Shown: positions 43,561-53,399, counted from the stretch's first letter. The stretch is DNA of 64,000 bases from JBKCUK01 sp046318415 (GCA_046318415.1 JBKCUK010000010.1:1-64000); one strand, 5' to 3'. The notes: generated by a model not told the origin, from the sequence alone. Program-made: numbers and translations.

Positions 43561-44370
43561 GTGCGTGTATTGACAAGGTCATTTGTTGTGGGTTTATTTC
43601 GCTTTCTAGCGTGTTATTTCGTTCTTTCTACCGCTGTTTTCGGGCACAACACGGCTATCAAAGCTTGCACCCTCGATTGGCCTCCCTATATCGCCGCAGG
43701 CACCGAAGATCATGGCCCATCAGGAAGACATGTTGACCTTGTGCGACGCCTTTTTGCAAGCATGGATCATAAAGTGCACATTGACGTCTTGCCATGGAAA
43801 CGCTGTTTAGCAGAGGCCAAGGCAGGCCGCTATGACGTTATTTTTTCTCTTGTACCCTCGAAAGATCGGGAAGGCGCCTTTTTATTCACCGACCAACCTC
43901 TGCAAACATTGGATTTCATCTTTGCAACCCTTGATCCCCAGGCTAAGGATCTTTGGGGCAAAAGCTATAACCCGGCGGATCTGCCGCAACCTATTGGGGT
44001 GCCTTTGGGTTTTTCTATTGGATCTGAATTGCGTAAATTTTCTGGTGTGAAGGTTGATGATGGGGCCCTTAATGATCGCATCAATTTAGATAAACTCCTC
44101 AAGGGTCGCGTCAAAACCGTTTTGATTGAGCGGCATGCGCTTGCAACATTCTTGGCGGCGAATCCCCAAAAACAAGAACAATTTATTGCCCTTGAGCCTC
44201 CCTTTCGCATGAATCGTGCCTATTACATTGCCGTCAGCAAACGTTGCTGCGGTAGCACAAGAAGTGCAAAAGCGCTCGTTGAGAAACTCAACAGGGCGCT
44301 TGAAGACGTCATACCAACTCAGGCCACTCAGAAAGCAAAAAGCCCTCAAGGCGATGAACCGTCCACTTGA
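43561..44370 (+). CDS. Periplasmic solute-binding protein (family 3-like)
   Basis: This 269-residue protein has a signal peptide (FVVGLFRFLACYFVLSTAVFG). A family-3 solute-binding fold follows: IKACTLDWPPYIAAGTEDHGPSG, GRHVDLVRRLFASM, WKRCLAEAKAGRYDVIFSLVPS and RVKTVLIERHALATFL. These proteins bind amino acids or similar polar solutes. No ABC permease or ATPase lies next to it, so it may act as a solo sensor or pair with a distant transporter. GTG start at 43561 with GG-poor upstream sequence, so the start is uncertain. Confidence 0.75.
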   Translation: MRVLTRSFVVGLFRFLACYFVLSTAVFGHNTAIKACTLDWPPYIAAGTEDHGPSGRHVDLVRRLFASMDHKVHIDVLPWKRCLAEAKAGRYDVIFSLVPSKDREGAFLFTDQPLQTLDFIFATLDPQAKDLWGKSYNPADLPQPIGVPLGFSIGSELRKFSGVKVDDGALNDRINLDKLLKGRVKTVLIERHALATFLAANPQKQEQFIALEPPFRMNRAYYIAVSKRCCGSTRSAKALVEKLNRALEDVIPTQATQKAKSPQGDEPST

Positions 44371-44412
44371 CCTCTTTTTTAGACTTTCCCGTAGCAGGAT
44401 GATCAAGAAAAA

Positions 44413-45621
44413 ATGAATTTCACCCATCCATTATCCCATCGCTGGGTGCCCGTGTTAATGTTGCTGATTTATTGTGCAGCCATTTTGAATACCGAGCTGT
44501 ATGTACCTGCAATCACCCTGATGGCAAGAGATCTTGGCGTCTCAACCGCCAAGATACAAGCCTTGGTCGGTCATACTATTTTGGTGCAAGGACTCTCTTC
44601 GCTGTTTTTCGGTCCCCTTTCCGATCGCCTGGGCCGGCGCCCTGTGATGGTGGCGGGGCTTGGTCTGATGCTGGTGGGATCGGGTGTAAGTTTGTGGCCA
44701 AGTTATGAAGCATTGTTGCTGGGTCGCCTTATCCAAGGTATCAGTGCTGGCGCCATATTTGGTCTTAGTATGGCCCTGTTAGCTGATGTGTTTACGCCCC
44801 CTCAGGCTGCCCGTGCCATGGCTTACATCAGCATGGCCATCGTGCTTTCTCCAGCTGTCGGTCAGTTGGGTGGGGGCTATTTGGCGGCCCATTATGGATG
44901 GCACAGTTGCCTTGAGGCGGCAGCTGGTATGAGTGTTGCTGTTTCCAGCATTATTTATGTTTTTATGCCAGAAACTTTAAATATCGAGAAAAGACTGAAA
45001 AGCTCGCCAGCAAATGTTTTAAGAGAGCTAAGAGGAATTCTCACCACAAAAGGGGGTGCCATTCTTATCTTTGTCCATCCTTTGTTTTTCTTTGGCTTTT
45101 GGGTCTTTCGTACAGTTACGCCTGTGACGTTTGTTGACTATTTTGATATTAGTGTGGAGGCCTATGGATACTATACAGCGCTGGTGGTTTTGGCCCAGTT
45201 GGGGGGCGCTTGGTACGTGCAAAATGCCCTTAAACAGCGAACCCTTGATCACTTACTGCGGCAGGTCATGCAAATAGGGATGGTTGCAGTTGCAGCCTTA
45301 TGTCTCTCCCTTGCGGCGGGTGAGCGTTATCTGCCGCTGGCTTTAACTGTTGCAGGGGCCATTTTTTCAGGCGCAATGACCATGAGTTTTTCCACCAGCG
45401 TCAATCGAGCCATGCCCTTTTTTAAAGCGTCAGCTGGCGCTGCATCTGGGGTTATTGGCTGCGTTCGGACGATATTTGCAACGGGTGGAACCTATTTAGC
45501 CGCTGTCTTAACGCACACCCATGTTTCCTTTTTGGTCGCGGCGATGGTCGTGGTGTGTCTGATGGCCCTTTATGCTATTCGTCGCGGTTTGCAAGTACCC
45601 ATTCCCTACCGTGTCTCTTAA
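44413..45621 (+). CDS. MFS exporter, Bcr/CflA family
   Basis: This 402-residue protein has 12 hydrophobic segments. It carries MFS motif A after TM2 (GPLSDRLGRRPVMVAGL), the Bcr/CflA-typical ELYVPAITLMARDLGVS at the start, and RLIQGISAGAIFGLSMALLADVF around TM4. The family exports drugs or small metabolites by proton antiport. ATG 44413 follows a weak site; it lies 42 bases after the solute-binding protein and may be co-transcribed with it. Confidence 0.88.
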   Translation: MNFTHPLSHRWVPVLMLLIYCAAILNTELYVPAITLMARDLGVSTAKIQALVGHTILVQGLSSLFFGPLSDRLGRRPVMVAGLGLMLVGSGVSLWPSYEALLLGRLIQGISAGAIFGLSMALLADVFTPPQAARAMAYISMAIVLSPAVGQLGGGYLAAHYGWHSCLEAAAGMSVAVSSIIYVFMPETLNIEKRLKSSPANVLRELRGILTTKGGAILIFVHPLFFFGFWVFRTVTPVTFVDYFDISVEAYGYYTALVVLAQLGGAWYVQNALKQRTLDHLLRQVMQIGMVAVAALCLSLAAGERYLPLALTVAGAIFSGAMTMSFSTSVNRAMPFFKASAGAASGVIGCVRTIFATGGTYLAAVLTHTHVSFLVAAMVVVCLMALYAIRRGLQVPIPYRVS

Positions 45622-45747
45622 AAAAGACCAAAGGAAATCATCTTTCGGCGCACAGGACGCCTTGCCAAAGCCGTGATTTCAGTCTATCAAGGTCGAGTTA
45701 ACGTTTTTTTATGTCTTGCCCCACTATGATCGGGCTGGACGTGCGAA

Positions 45748-45832
45748 GCGGGCGTGGTGAAATTGGCAGACACACCAGATTTAGGTTCTGGCGGCGCAAG
45801 CCGTGGGGGTTCAAGTCCCTCCGCCCGCACCA
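45748..45832 (+). tRNA. tRNA-Leu (anticodon TAG)
   Basis: An 85-nt class II tRNA has an acceptor stem GCGGGCG/CGCCCGC, an anticodon stem-loop CCAGATTTAGGTTCTGG with anticodon TAG, a variable arm (CGGCGCAAGCCG), a T arm GGGTTCAAGTCCC and an encoded CCA. A TATGAT -10-like element lies at 45725-45730. It lies just before tig, a known order in alphaproteobacteria. Confidence 0.93.
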
Positions 45833-45863
45833 AATAAGACACTGCCAGGAGTGATTGGAAAAG

Positions 45864-47297
45864 ATGCAGATTACTGAAGTGAGTGCCAACGGCCTCAAGC
45901 GCGAATACAAACTTGTTATCCCTGCTGCGGAAATGGAGCGTCGCATCGATTCCCGTCTTCAGGAAATCGGCAAAAAAGTAAAAATGGACGGTTTTCGCGC
46001 TGGTAAGGTTCCCCTTCCATTCCTAAAGCAACGCTATGGCCAGTCCGCGCGCTATGAAGCTCTTGAGCGCGCTATTCAAGACGGTACCAATAAGATCATT
46101 GATGACCATAAGCTGCGCTCGGCCGGCCAGCCCCAAGTGGATGTGAAGGCGGCGGATGAGGGTAAAGATCTTGAAGCGGTCGTCAGCCTTGAGGTCATGC
46201 CAGATGTGGAAAAGGTGGATCTCTCGAAAGTTAGCGTCGAGAAATATACAGCAGCCGTGGAAGCCAAGCAGATCGATGATGTGATCGAGCGTTTTGCAGC
46301 TTCTTCTCGCCGCACAAAGGCGATTGAATCCAAGCGCGCTGCCAAATCAGGTGATGTTGCTATCATTGACTTTACCGGTAAGATTGATGGCGTTGCATTC
46401 AGTGGTGGTGCTGCCAAGGGCCAGGCCCTCGAGCTTGGTTCCGGAATGTTTATTCCAGGCTTTGAGGAGCAAATCATTGGCCACAAAGCGGGTGAGTCCT
46501 TTGATATCAAGGTGATGTTCCCCGAAGACTATGGTGCCAAAAACCTTGCCGGCAAAGAAGCTGTTTTCGAAATTACGCTGCATGAGATTCGTGAACACGA
46601 AGAAACAAAGATTGATGATGAATTGGCCAAAACCATGGGCTTTGAAGACGTGAAAGCTCTGCGTTCCGCCGTCGAGCAGCAATTGCAGGGCGAGCATGAT
46701 CGCATGGGCTTCTTGTGTGTGAAGCGCCAAGTGCTGGACCACTTTGCTGAATCGGTCAAGTTTGAGGTTCCCTCTACCCTCGTTGCCGCAGAATTTAAAG
46801 CCATTTGGCGTCAACTGGAGCAGGAGACTACCCGCAGCGGTGAAGCCATGCCCGAAGGCGATGAGCTTGAGAACCTGAAAGAGCAATATCAGTCCATTGC
46901 AGAACGCCGTGTTCGCCTTGGTCTGATTCTGGCTGAAGTTGGCCGTGAGCACAAAGTTGAGGTCCCTCGTGCGGACATCGAGCGTGCCATTATTAATGAG
47001 GCGCGTCGCTATCCAGGCCAAGAGAAGAAGGTTTTTGATTATTATCGTAATACACCTCAAGCGATTGCTGCCCTGAGAGCACCGCTTTTCGAGGATAAGG
47101 TGATTGAGGTCATCCTTGAAAAGGCCAAAGTCAAAGTGGTTCCCATCAGCATTGACGAGCTGAACCATAAGGTGAAGGAGCTGACCGAGGGTGTAGGCGA
47201 AGATGAAGCCATGACGGCGAAGCCTGCGAAGAAGGGCAAGAAAGCTGTAAAAGGCCATAGCGATGCCTGCGGATCTGATTGCGGTCATGATCACTAA
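45864..47297 (+). CDS. tig: Trigger factor
   Basis: This 477-residue ribosome-bound chaperone has an N-terminal ribosome-binding domain with the signature GFRAGKVPLPFLKQRYG, a central FKBP-type prolyl isomerase domain (GDVAIIDFTGKIDGVAFSGG ... GMFIPGFEEQIIGHKAGE) and a C-terminal helical chaperone domain. The tail is Lys- and His-rich (KKGKKAVKGHSDACGSDCGHDH). ATG 45864 (MQITEVS) matches the family start. It leads the tig-clpP-clpX-lon proteostasis block. Confidence 0.96.
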   Translation: MQITEVSANGLKREYKLVIPAAEMERRIDSRLQEIGKKVKMDGFRAGKVPLPFLKQRYGQSARYEALERAIQDGTNKIIDDHKLRSAGQPQVDVKAADEGKDLEAVVSLEVMPDVEKVDLSKVSVEKYTAAVEAKQIDDVIERFAASSRRTKAIESKRAAKSGDVAIIDFTGKIDGVAFSGGAAKGQALELGSGMFIPGFEEQIIGHKAGESFDIKVMFPEDYGAKNLAGKEAVFEITLHEIREHEETKIDDELAKTMGFEDVKALRSAVEQQLQGEHDRMGFLCVKRQVLDHFAESVKFEVPSTLVAAEFKAIWRQLEQETTRSGEAMPEGDELENLKEQYQSIAERRVRLGLILAEVGREHKVEVPRADIERAIINEARRYPGQEKKVFDYYRNTPQAIAALRAPLFEDKVIEVILEKAKVKVVPISIDELNHKVKELTEGVGEDEAMTAKPAKKGKKAVKGHSDACGSDCGHDH

Positions 47298-47330
47298 GGA
47301 CATTTGTGCCTTTTTCAGCTAATGTCGCCT

Positions 47331-47366
47331 GGCCCGTGGCTCATTCCGCACGGGCCTTGTCGTCTT
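47331..47366 (+). terminator. Terminator after tig
   Basis: An 8-bp perfect stem GGCCCGTG (47331-47338) / CACGGGCC (47349-47356) with a 10-base loop is followed by TTGTCGTCTT. The T tract is moderate. Confidence 0.6.
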
Positions 47367-47537
47367 AAGTGAGGGCTTTGGACAAAAAACGGTCCTAAGT
47401 CCAGTTAAATAAACGGTGCTTCAGTATAGAAACTGAGGAACTGTCGAGTGTGAACGCGGCTGTCTGCGGTCGGGTTTGGATGGTGGAAATAACAACGAAT
47501 AAATGCGCCGATAAGGCTTTGAGTGTTGGAGGGCCGA

Positions 47538-48170
47538 ATGCTGGATATGCGTGATGTTTATGCGAATACTCTCGTTCCCATGGTGGTTGAGCAAACTGCG
47601 CGAGGCGAGCGCTCGTTTGATATTTACTCGCGCCTTCTCAAAGAGCGTATTATCTTTCTAACCGGTCCAATTGAAGACACCATTTCCAGCCTTGTGTGCG
47701 CCCAGTTATTGTTTCTAGAGGCGGAAAATCCTAACAAGGACATTTTCCTCTATATTAACTCGCCAGGGGGCGTGGTGACGTCAGCCCTTGCCATGTTGGA
47801 TACCATGAATTATATCCGCTGTGATGTGGCGACCATGTGCATTGGACAGGCCGCTTCTGCAGGCTCTTTACTGTTGATGGCGGGTGCCCAAAATAAACGT
47901 TATTCTCTGCCAAATTCGCGTATCATGATCCATCAACCCTCAGGTGGTGCCCGCGGTCAAGCAACGGACATTGAAATCCAAGCCCGCGAAATTCTTGCAT
48001 TGCGTGCGCGCTTGAATCAAATGTATGCCGAACGCACGGCGCAGCCATTGAAAGTCATTGAAGAAGCCATGGACCGTGACCGTTTTATGTCACCAACAGA
48101 AGCTAAGGAATTTGGCCTTATCGATGAGATCGTTACCCATCGGCCAGCGCCAAAATCTGAGGCAGCTTAA
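47538..48170 (+). CDS. clpP: ATP-dependent Clp protease proteolytic subunit
   Basis: This 210-residue serine protease has the catalytic triad Ser107 (GQAASAGS), His132 (MIHQPSGG) and an Asp in the EAMDRDRF segment. It forms the 14-mer chamber fed by ClpX. ATG 47538 lies behind GGAGGG (47528-47533); the TTG at 47523 would precede that site. It is followed by clpX after 123 bases. Confidence 0.97.
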   Translation: MLDMRDVYANTLVPMVVEQTARGERSFDIYSRLLKERIIFLTGPIEDTISSLVCAQLLFLEAENPNKDIFLYINSPGGVVTSALAMLDTMNYIRCDVATMCIGQAASAGSLLLMAGAQNKRYSLPNSRIMIHQPSGGARGQATDIEIQAREILALRARLNQMYAERTAQPLKVIEEAMDRDRFMSPTEAKEFGLIDEIVTHRPAPKSEAA

Positions 48171-48293
48171 ATCGATTAACTAAAATTTGAATCGTGTTGT
48201 TAACGATTCTTTATGGTGTTGTCTGTCATGCTGAAGATAAGCGTTGCGGAGACTTCGCCAAAAAAAAGTTAAAAACAGCTGGGTATAAGATTG

Positions 48294-49565
48294 ATGTCAA
48301 AATCAGGCGATGAAAACGGAAAAGAGGCCCTCCACTGCAATTTTTGCGGAAAAAGTCAGCATGAAGTTAAAAAACTCATTGCTGGACCTAACGTCTTCAT
48401 TTGCGATGAATGTATCGATCTTTGTATCGACATCATTCGTGAAGAGGCAAAGGCTGGTGGGGTTCTTGCCGGTACGGATCACGCTGTACCCACGCCCAAG
48501 GAAATCGCCAAAGTGCTTGATGAGTATGTGATCGGCCAGGAGCGGGCTAAGCGCGTTCTTGCGGTCGCTGTGCACAATCACTACAAGCGGGTGAATTCGG
48601 TACCCAAGGCCGGTGAAGTTGAACTGGCCAAGTCTAATATTTTGATTATCGGTCCGACAGGATCGGGTAAAACGCTGTTGGCGCAGACATTGGCGCGTAT
48701 TCTCAACGTGCCGTTTACCATTGCCGATGCCACGACATTGACCGAGGCAGGCTATGTGGGCGAGGATGTGGAAAATATCATCCTGAAGCTGTTGCAAGCA
48801 GCCGAGTACAATGTTGAAAAAGCCCAGCGGGGTATCGTTTACATTGATGAAGTGGATAAAATTTCCCGCAAATCCGACAATCCGTCCATCACCAGAGACG
48901 TGTCCGGTGAAGGCGTTCAGCAGGCATTGCTGAAGATTATGGAAGGTACCGTTGCGTCTGTGCCACCCCAAGGGGGGCGCAAACATCCTCAGCAAGAATT
49001 TTTGCAGGTCGATACCACGAATATCCTGTTTATTTGTGGGGGCGCCTTTGCAGGTTTAGAGAAAATCATCGCAGCGCGTGGCAAGGGAACCGCCATGGGC
49101 TTTGGCGCAGATGTGCGCGCGCCTGATGACCGTCGCGCCGGCGATCTTTTGGCCGAGGTCGAGCCTGAGGATTTGCTAAAATATGGCCTAATTCCTGAAT
49201 TTGTTGGCCGTTTGCCTGTGGTTGCAACCTTAAGTGATTTGGATGCGCCTGCACTGATCCAGATCTTGCGAGAGCCAAAGAATGCCCTTTTGAAGCAGTA
49301 TCAAAAACTGTTTGATATGGAAGGCGTGAAGCTCACCTTCACCGATGATGCCCTTGAGGGCGTTGCCAATCTCGCGCTCAAGCGCAAGACAGGGGCGCGG
49401 GGACTGCGATCCATCATGGAAGATATCCTGTTGGATATGATGTTTGATTTGCCCGGCAATCGTGAGATCAGTGAAGTGGTCATTAATCGGGAAGTAGTTG
49501 ATGGCAAGGCTAAGCCTCTGCTAATCTACACCGAGAAAGATAAGGTTGCTGAAGCCAAAAGGTAG
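48294..49565 (+). CDS. clpX: ClpX ATPase, specificity subunit of ClpXP
   Basis: This 423-residue AAA+ unfoldase has an N-terminal zinc finger (CNFCGKSQHEV ... FICDECIDLC), Walker A IIGPTGSGKTLLAQ, Walker B GIVYIDEVDKI and the ClpP-facing region followed by KRKTGARGLRSIMEDILLDMMF. It unfolds substrates and feeds them to ClpP. ATG 48294 is preferred over TTG 48291. Length and layout are normal. Confidence 0.97.
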   Translation: MSKSGDENGKEALHCNFCGKSQHEVKKLIAGPNVFICDECIDLCIDIIREEAKAGGVLAGTDHAVPTPKEIAKVLDEYVIGQERAKRVLAVAVHNHYKRVNSVPKAGEVELAKSNILIIGPTGSGKTLLAQTLARILNVPFTIADATTLTEAGYVGEDVENIILKLLQAAEYNVEKAQRGIVYIDEVDKISRKSDNPSITRDVSGEGVQQALLKIMEGTVASVPPQGGRKHPQQEFLQVDTTNILFICGGAFAGLEKIIAARGKGTAMGFGADVRAPDDRRAGDLLAEVEPEDLLKYGLIPEFVGRLPVVATLSDLDAPALIQILREPKNALLKQYQKLFDMEGVKLTFTDDALEGVANLALKRKTGARGLRSIMEDILLDMMFDLPGNREISEVVINREVVDGKAKPLLIYTEKDKVAEAKR

Positions 49566-49603
49566 CTTTATCCTTTGTGAAAACTTAGTTTCGAGGATAA
49601 GCT

Positions 49604-52045
49604 TTGACGGAAGAAATCAGTTCTCTTGAATTGCCTCAGGGTGATCTGTATCCAGTTTTGCCGCTGCGCGACATTGTTGTTTTTCCCCATATGGTGGTGC
49701 CGCTATTTGTCGGGCGTGAGCGCTCTGTGCGGGCGCTTGAGCGTGTGGTGAAAGGGGATCAACAAATCCTGTTGGTTACCCAAAAGGACCCCACAATTGA
49801 TGATCCTAAAAGTGCCGATCTCTATACCATTGGAACGTTGGGTCATGTCCTGCAGCTGCTGAAATTGCCCGATGGCACAGTCAAAGTTTTGGTTGAGGGC
49901 CTGTCGCGGGCACAGATTTTACGCTTTCAAGAGACCGAAGGCCACTTCGAAGCCCATGCTGAGATGCTTGAAGACCAGGTGGAGCGCGGGGCCGATGCCG
50001 AGGCTTTGCAGCGCACTGCAGTAACTTTGTTCGAGCAATATCTCAAGCTGAATACCAAGATTCCACCGGATTTGTTGGTTTCTGTGCAGCGCATTGATGA
50101 GCCCACAAAGCTTGCCGACACGTTGGCGGCTCAGCTGACACTCAAAGTGTCGGAAAAACAGAAGCTTTTGGAAATTTCCTCCATTTCCGAGCGCCTTGAG
50201 GCCATTTGCGGCTTTATGGAAGGCGAGATTGGCGTCATGCAAGCCGAGCGACGCATTCGCAACCGCGTGAAGCGTCAGATGGAGCGCTCCCAGCGCGAGT
50301 ATTATTTGAATGAGCAGCTGAAAGCCATTCAAAAAGAGCTGGGCGAGGGCGACGATGGTCGTGATGAACTGGCTGAGCTTGAGAAAAAAATAACCGCCAC
50401 CAAGCTTTCGAAGGAAGCCAAAATTAAGGCAAAAGCCGAGCTCAAGAAATTAAGATCCATGAGCCCCATGTCCTCCGAGGCTACGGTTACCCGTAATTAT
50501 CTGGATTGGCTGTTGGGTATTCCTTGGAAGAAGCCCACAAAAATTCTTAAGGATATCAAAGGCGCTGAGAAGATTCTTGATGCAGACCATTACGGTCTGG
50601 AAAAGGTCAAAGAGCGTATCCTGGAATATCTTGCGGTTCAGCAACGGGTGGGGACCCTAAAGGGGCCGATTTTATGCCTCGTCGGTCCACCCGGTGTGGG
50701 CAAAACCTCATTGGGGCGTTCCATTGCCAAGGCCACCAATAGAAACTTTGTTCGCGTTTCCCTTGGCGGGGTTCGGGATGAAGCAGAAATTCGGGGTCAT
50801 CGCCGGACCTATATCGGCTCCATGCCAGGAAAGATTATCCAGGGCATGAAGAAGGCGGGTGCGTCCAACCCCTTGTTTTTGATGGATGAAATCGACAAGC
50901 TGGGGGCCGACTGGCGCGGCGATCCGTCGTCTGCGTTGCTTGAGGTTTTGGATCCTGAGCAAAATAACACCTTCAATGATCATTATCTTGAGGTGGATTA
51001 TGACTTGTCCGAGGTGATGTTCATCGCCACGGCAAACAGCTTGAATTTGCCGCAGCCTTTGTTGGACCGCATGGAAATCATTCGTATTCCAGGCTACACA
51101 GAGGACGAGAAAATCGGCATCGCGAAGGGGCACTTAATTCCCAAGGTCTTAAAGCAGCATGGCTTGAAGGTGAAGGAATGGTCCATCTCCGATGATGCCC
51201 TCAAGCTCTTGATCCGCACATACACCCGCGAGTCTGGTGTGCGTAACCTGGAGCGCGAGCTGGCCAACCTGATGCGCAAAGCCACCAAGCAAATTGTCAC
51301 GAAAAAAGTGAAAGTCGTGCAGGTTACGACACGGAACTTGGCGAAGTATGCGGGTGTGCCCCGTTACCGCTATGGCGTCAGCGAGAAAGAAGACGTGGTG
51401 GGCATGGTCACTGGGCTTGCTTGGACCGAGGTGGGCGGTGAGCTTCTGACCATTGAGGCGGTGATGCTTCCTGGTAAAGGCCGTATGAAAACGACCGGTA
51501 AACTGGGCGAGGTGATGCAAGAGTCCATCCAGGCCGCGGCATCTTACGTTCAATCCCGATGCACCGAGTATGGCATCGAGCCCCCTGTGTTTGAAAAACA
51601 TGACATTCACGTTCATGTTCCCGAAGGTGCCACACCCAAGGACGGACCTTCTGCGGGTATCGCCATGTGCACAGCCATCGTATCTGTCTTGACGGGTATT
51701 CCTGTCCGCAAAGACGTTGCCATGACCGGTGAAGTGACCCTGCGCGGGCGCGTGCTGGCCATCGGCGGCTTGAAAGAAAAGCTGCTAGCTGCGCACCGGG
51801 GCGGGATTAAGACGGTTTTGATTCCGCAAGAAAACGTAAAGGATCTTGCTGACATCCCTGACAATGTGAAGAAAGGGCTGAAGATCATTCCCGTGGAATC
51901 GGTTGAGCATGTGATTCGCAATGCTCTGGTCCGTATGCCTGCGGCTATTCACTGGACGCCAACTCCCTCGGCAAGCAGTGAGAGAACAACGCCATCGGAT
52001 GACGACGATCATCCCGATGGGTTCTCAAAAAGCATACCCCACTGA
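49604..52045 (+). CDS. lon: ATP-dependent Lon protease
   Basis: This 813-residue protein has an N-terminal substrate-binding domain (YPVLPLRDIVVFPHMVVPLFVGR), an AAA+ module with Walker A VGPPGVGKTSLGRS, and a C-terminal protease domain with the catalytic Ser in PKDGPSAGIAM and a Lys about 43 residues later. It degrades misfolded and regulatory proteins. TTG start at 49604 behind GAGGATAA. The C-terminus ends in an acidic tail (PSDDDDHPDGF). In many alphaproteobacteria hup follows lon; here it does not. Confidence 0.97.
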   Translation: MTEEISSLELPQGDLYPVLPLRDIVVFPHMVVPLFVGRERSVRALERVVKGDQQILLVTQKDPTIDDPKSADLYTIGTLGHVLQLLKLPDGTVKVLVEGLSRAQILRFQETEGHFEAHAEMLEDQVERGADAEALQRTAVTLFEQYLKLNTKIPPDLLVSVQRIDEPTKLADTLAAQLTLKVSEKQKLLEISSISERLEAICGFMEGEIGVMQAERRIRNRVKRQMERSQREYYLNEQLKAIQKELGEGDDGRDELAELEKKITATKLSKEAKIKAKAELKKLRSMSPMSSEATVTRNYLDWLLGIPWKKPTKILKDIKGAEKILDADHYGLEKVKERILEYLAVQQRVGTLKGPILCLVGPPGVGKTSLGRSIAKATNRNFVRVSLGGVRDEAEIRGHRRTYIGSMPGKIIQGMKKAGASNPLFLMDEIDKLGADWRGDPSSALLEVLDPEQNNTFNDHYLEVDYDLSEVMFIATANSLNLPQPLLDRMEIIRIPGYTEDEKIGIAKGHLIPKVLKQHGLKVKEWSISDDALKLLIRTYTRESGVRNLERELANLMRKATKQIVTKKVKVVQVTTRNLAKYAGVPRYRYGVSEKEDVVGMVTGLAWTEVGGELLTIEAVMLPGKGRMKTTGKLGEVMQESIQAAASYVQSRCTEYGIEPPVFEKHDIHVHVPEGATPKDGPSAGIAMCTAIVSVLTGIPVRKDVAMTGEVTLRGRVLAIGGLKEKLLAAHRGGIKTVLIPQENVKDLADIPDNVKKGLKIIPVESVEHVIRNALVRMPAAIHWTPTPSASSERTTPSDDDDHPDGFSKSIPH

Positions 52046-52063
52046 GCATTCATGATCATGGCG

Positions 52064-52095
52064 AAGGGTAGACCCCTAGGGTCTACCCTTGCGGC
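52064..52095 (+). terminator. Hairpin after lon, probable terminator
   Basis: A perfect 12-bp inverted repeat AAGGGTAGACCC (52064-52075) / GGGTCTACCCTT (52079-52090) has a 3-base loop. The tail is only TTGCGG, so termination would depend on the strong stem or another factor. Confidence 0.6.
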
Positions 52096-52363
52096 AGTGT
52101 CTTTCAACGGGATCCTCACCCGCAAAGGATGACCTCGACTAGATGCAGGCGCGACCATCGGTTGAAGATGGGCGTCTTGCCATGCTTGCTGTTGCGGGCA
52201 AGAACAGGTTTCTTAAGGAACCTTTAGGCTCTCAATAAGGATTGACCTGTTCGCGATTTCGGTGACAGAGGTCGTGTGTGGCAGTTTTAATGGGTCAGCG
52301 ATGTAACAGCAATAGCCTAAAGTTGGTGGTCCGTATCACCTTTAAGCATCTCAAAAAACCGAT
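52096..52363. other. Gene-free stretch between the lon hairpin and the exported-protein gene
   Basis: No coding frame is convincing here. A near-palindrome AGGTTTCTTAAGGAACCT (about 52207-52224) is the only clear structure; it could be an operator or a remnant. Confidence 0.35.
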
Positions 52364-52384
52364 AAAAAGGGGGCGCTTGCCCCC
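52364..52384 (-). terminator. Terminator of the 52406-53200 gene
   Basis: On the minus strand a 6-bp stem GGGGGC/GCCCCC with loop AAGC is followed by TTTTT (52364-52368) and, after ATCGG, by a second T run. It lies 21 bases past the stop of the gene. Confidence 0.75.
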
Positions 52385-52405
52385 AGAATCGACCCGATGC
52401 TTCGC

Positions 52406-53200
52406 CTATTGTGCGTCTTTGATTTTCAGCGGTATGTGGACCAACTTCATGACCTCATTTTTCCAATTCCTCTGGGTCTCGGCTTTGTGGGGATCGGCCT
52501 CCATATCCGCACGGTCATAAAGTCGGCGTAGACCACCATTCGGCCCTGGGGATCGGGGGACAGGTATACCGTCATCGGTCAGCTTAAACGCCTCGTTGCG
52601 CGCCCGTGTGTCAGGTGCTGCGGGTTCTCCCTCTTTACCGGGTTTCTTGCTAAGATCCAGCATCACAGCTTTCACCACATGCGGGCCTTTGCTGGGATGA
52701 TTGCGGTGCGGCACGCCTTGCTCCTTAATGCGGATAATGCTGCCATCATCATGGTAATAGATCTCCATCTGAATAATATCTGGATCCCGCCGATCAATGG
52801 TGCGCGTGCCATCTTTTTTCCAATAGGTTATGCGGCCAAAGCCTTTACCTGCGACGAGCGGCACCTTTTGCGATTTGAAGCCATTTTTCTTCAAGTCTTC
52901 CCGTATTTCATTCGCAGTTCGATTGGCGACCTTGATGGTTTTTGCTTGCTGGCCGCGTTGGCCCTTTTCATAAGCGGTGAGCGCGTCTAACAGCATGGGA
53001 AAGGTTTTAAAAATTTCTGGATCCCATACACTGCCTGCCTCGAGGGGCTTTTTTTGCAAGGCTTGTTGAATTTTTGTGGGGATGTCCTTTGCATCATTTG
53101 CACGTGCCGAGACCATAGGTACGGTAGCCTCGGGCACGGCGGCCAGCTGTGAGGCAGCCAGCATGATGCACGATGACAGCAGCAAAGCCCTTGATTTCAC
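52406..53200 (-). CDS. Unknown exported protein with a possible toxin-like C-terminal domain
   Basis: This 264-residue protein starts at GTG 53200 behind AGGGAGA (in a longer open frame). It has a signal peptide (RALLLSSCIMLAASQLAAV). Residues of about 60-130 are polar. The following region reads NGFKSQKVPLVAGKGFGRITYW, KKDGTRTIDRRDPD and GVPHRNHPSKGPHVVKAVM. This aromatic/His-rich pattern with an internal DG turn recalls C-terminal domains of some secreted polymorphic toxins, but I cannot assign a family. It faces away from the other three exported genes. Confidence 0.6.
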   Translation of the reverse strand: MKSRALLLSSCIMLAASQLAAVPEATVPMVSARANDAKDIPTKIQQALQKKPLEAGSVWDPEIFKTFPMLLDALTAYEKGQRGQQAKTIKVANRTANEIREDLKKNGFKSQKVPLVAGKGFGRITYWKKDGTRTIDRRDPDIIQMEIYYHDDGSIIRIKEQGVPHRNHPSKGPHVVKAVMLDLSKKPGKEGEPAAPDTRARNEAFKLTDDGIPVPRSPGPNGGLRRLYDRADMEADPHKAETQRNWKNEVMKLVHIPLKIKDAQ

Positions 53201-53399
53201 TTTATATTCTCCCTGTATTTTTAATTTCTTATTATTGGCTGATTTCCCAAAGACTACAACCCCTCGACGCAAGGATAGTGCGCTTTTTCTACCGGTTGCA
53301 TGTTGCGCAAAATGTTGTTGACAAAATTGCGCTTAAAATTTGACAAATTCTCCGTTAGAACATATTTCATGATTAACGCAACAAACTTTGGAGTAAACC

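Noticed and set aside
46347..47303. Long minus-strand open frame of 318 codons
   Set aside because: It is the shadow of tig on the opposite strand; tig has full family motifs and the shadow has none.
48303..48995. Minus-strand open frame of 230 codons
   Set aside because: It is the complement of clpX with no family resemblance.
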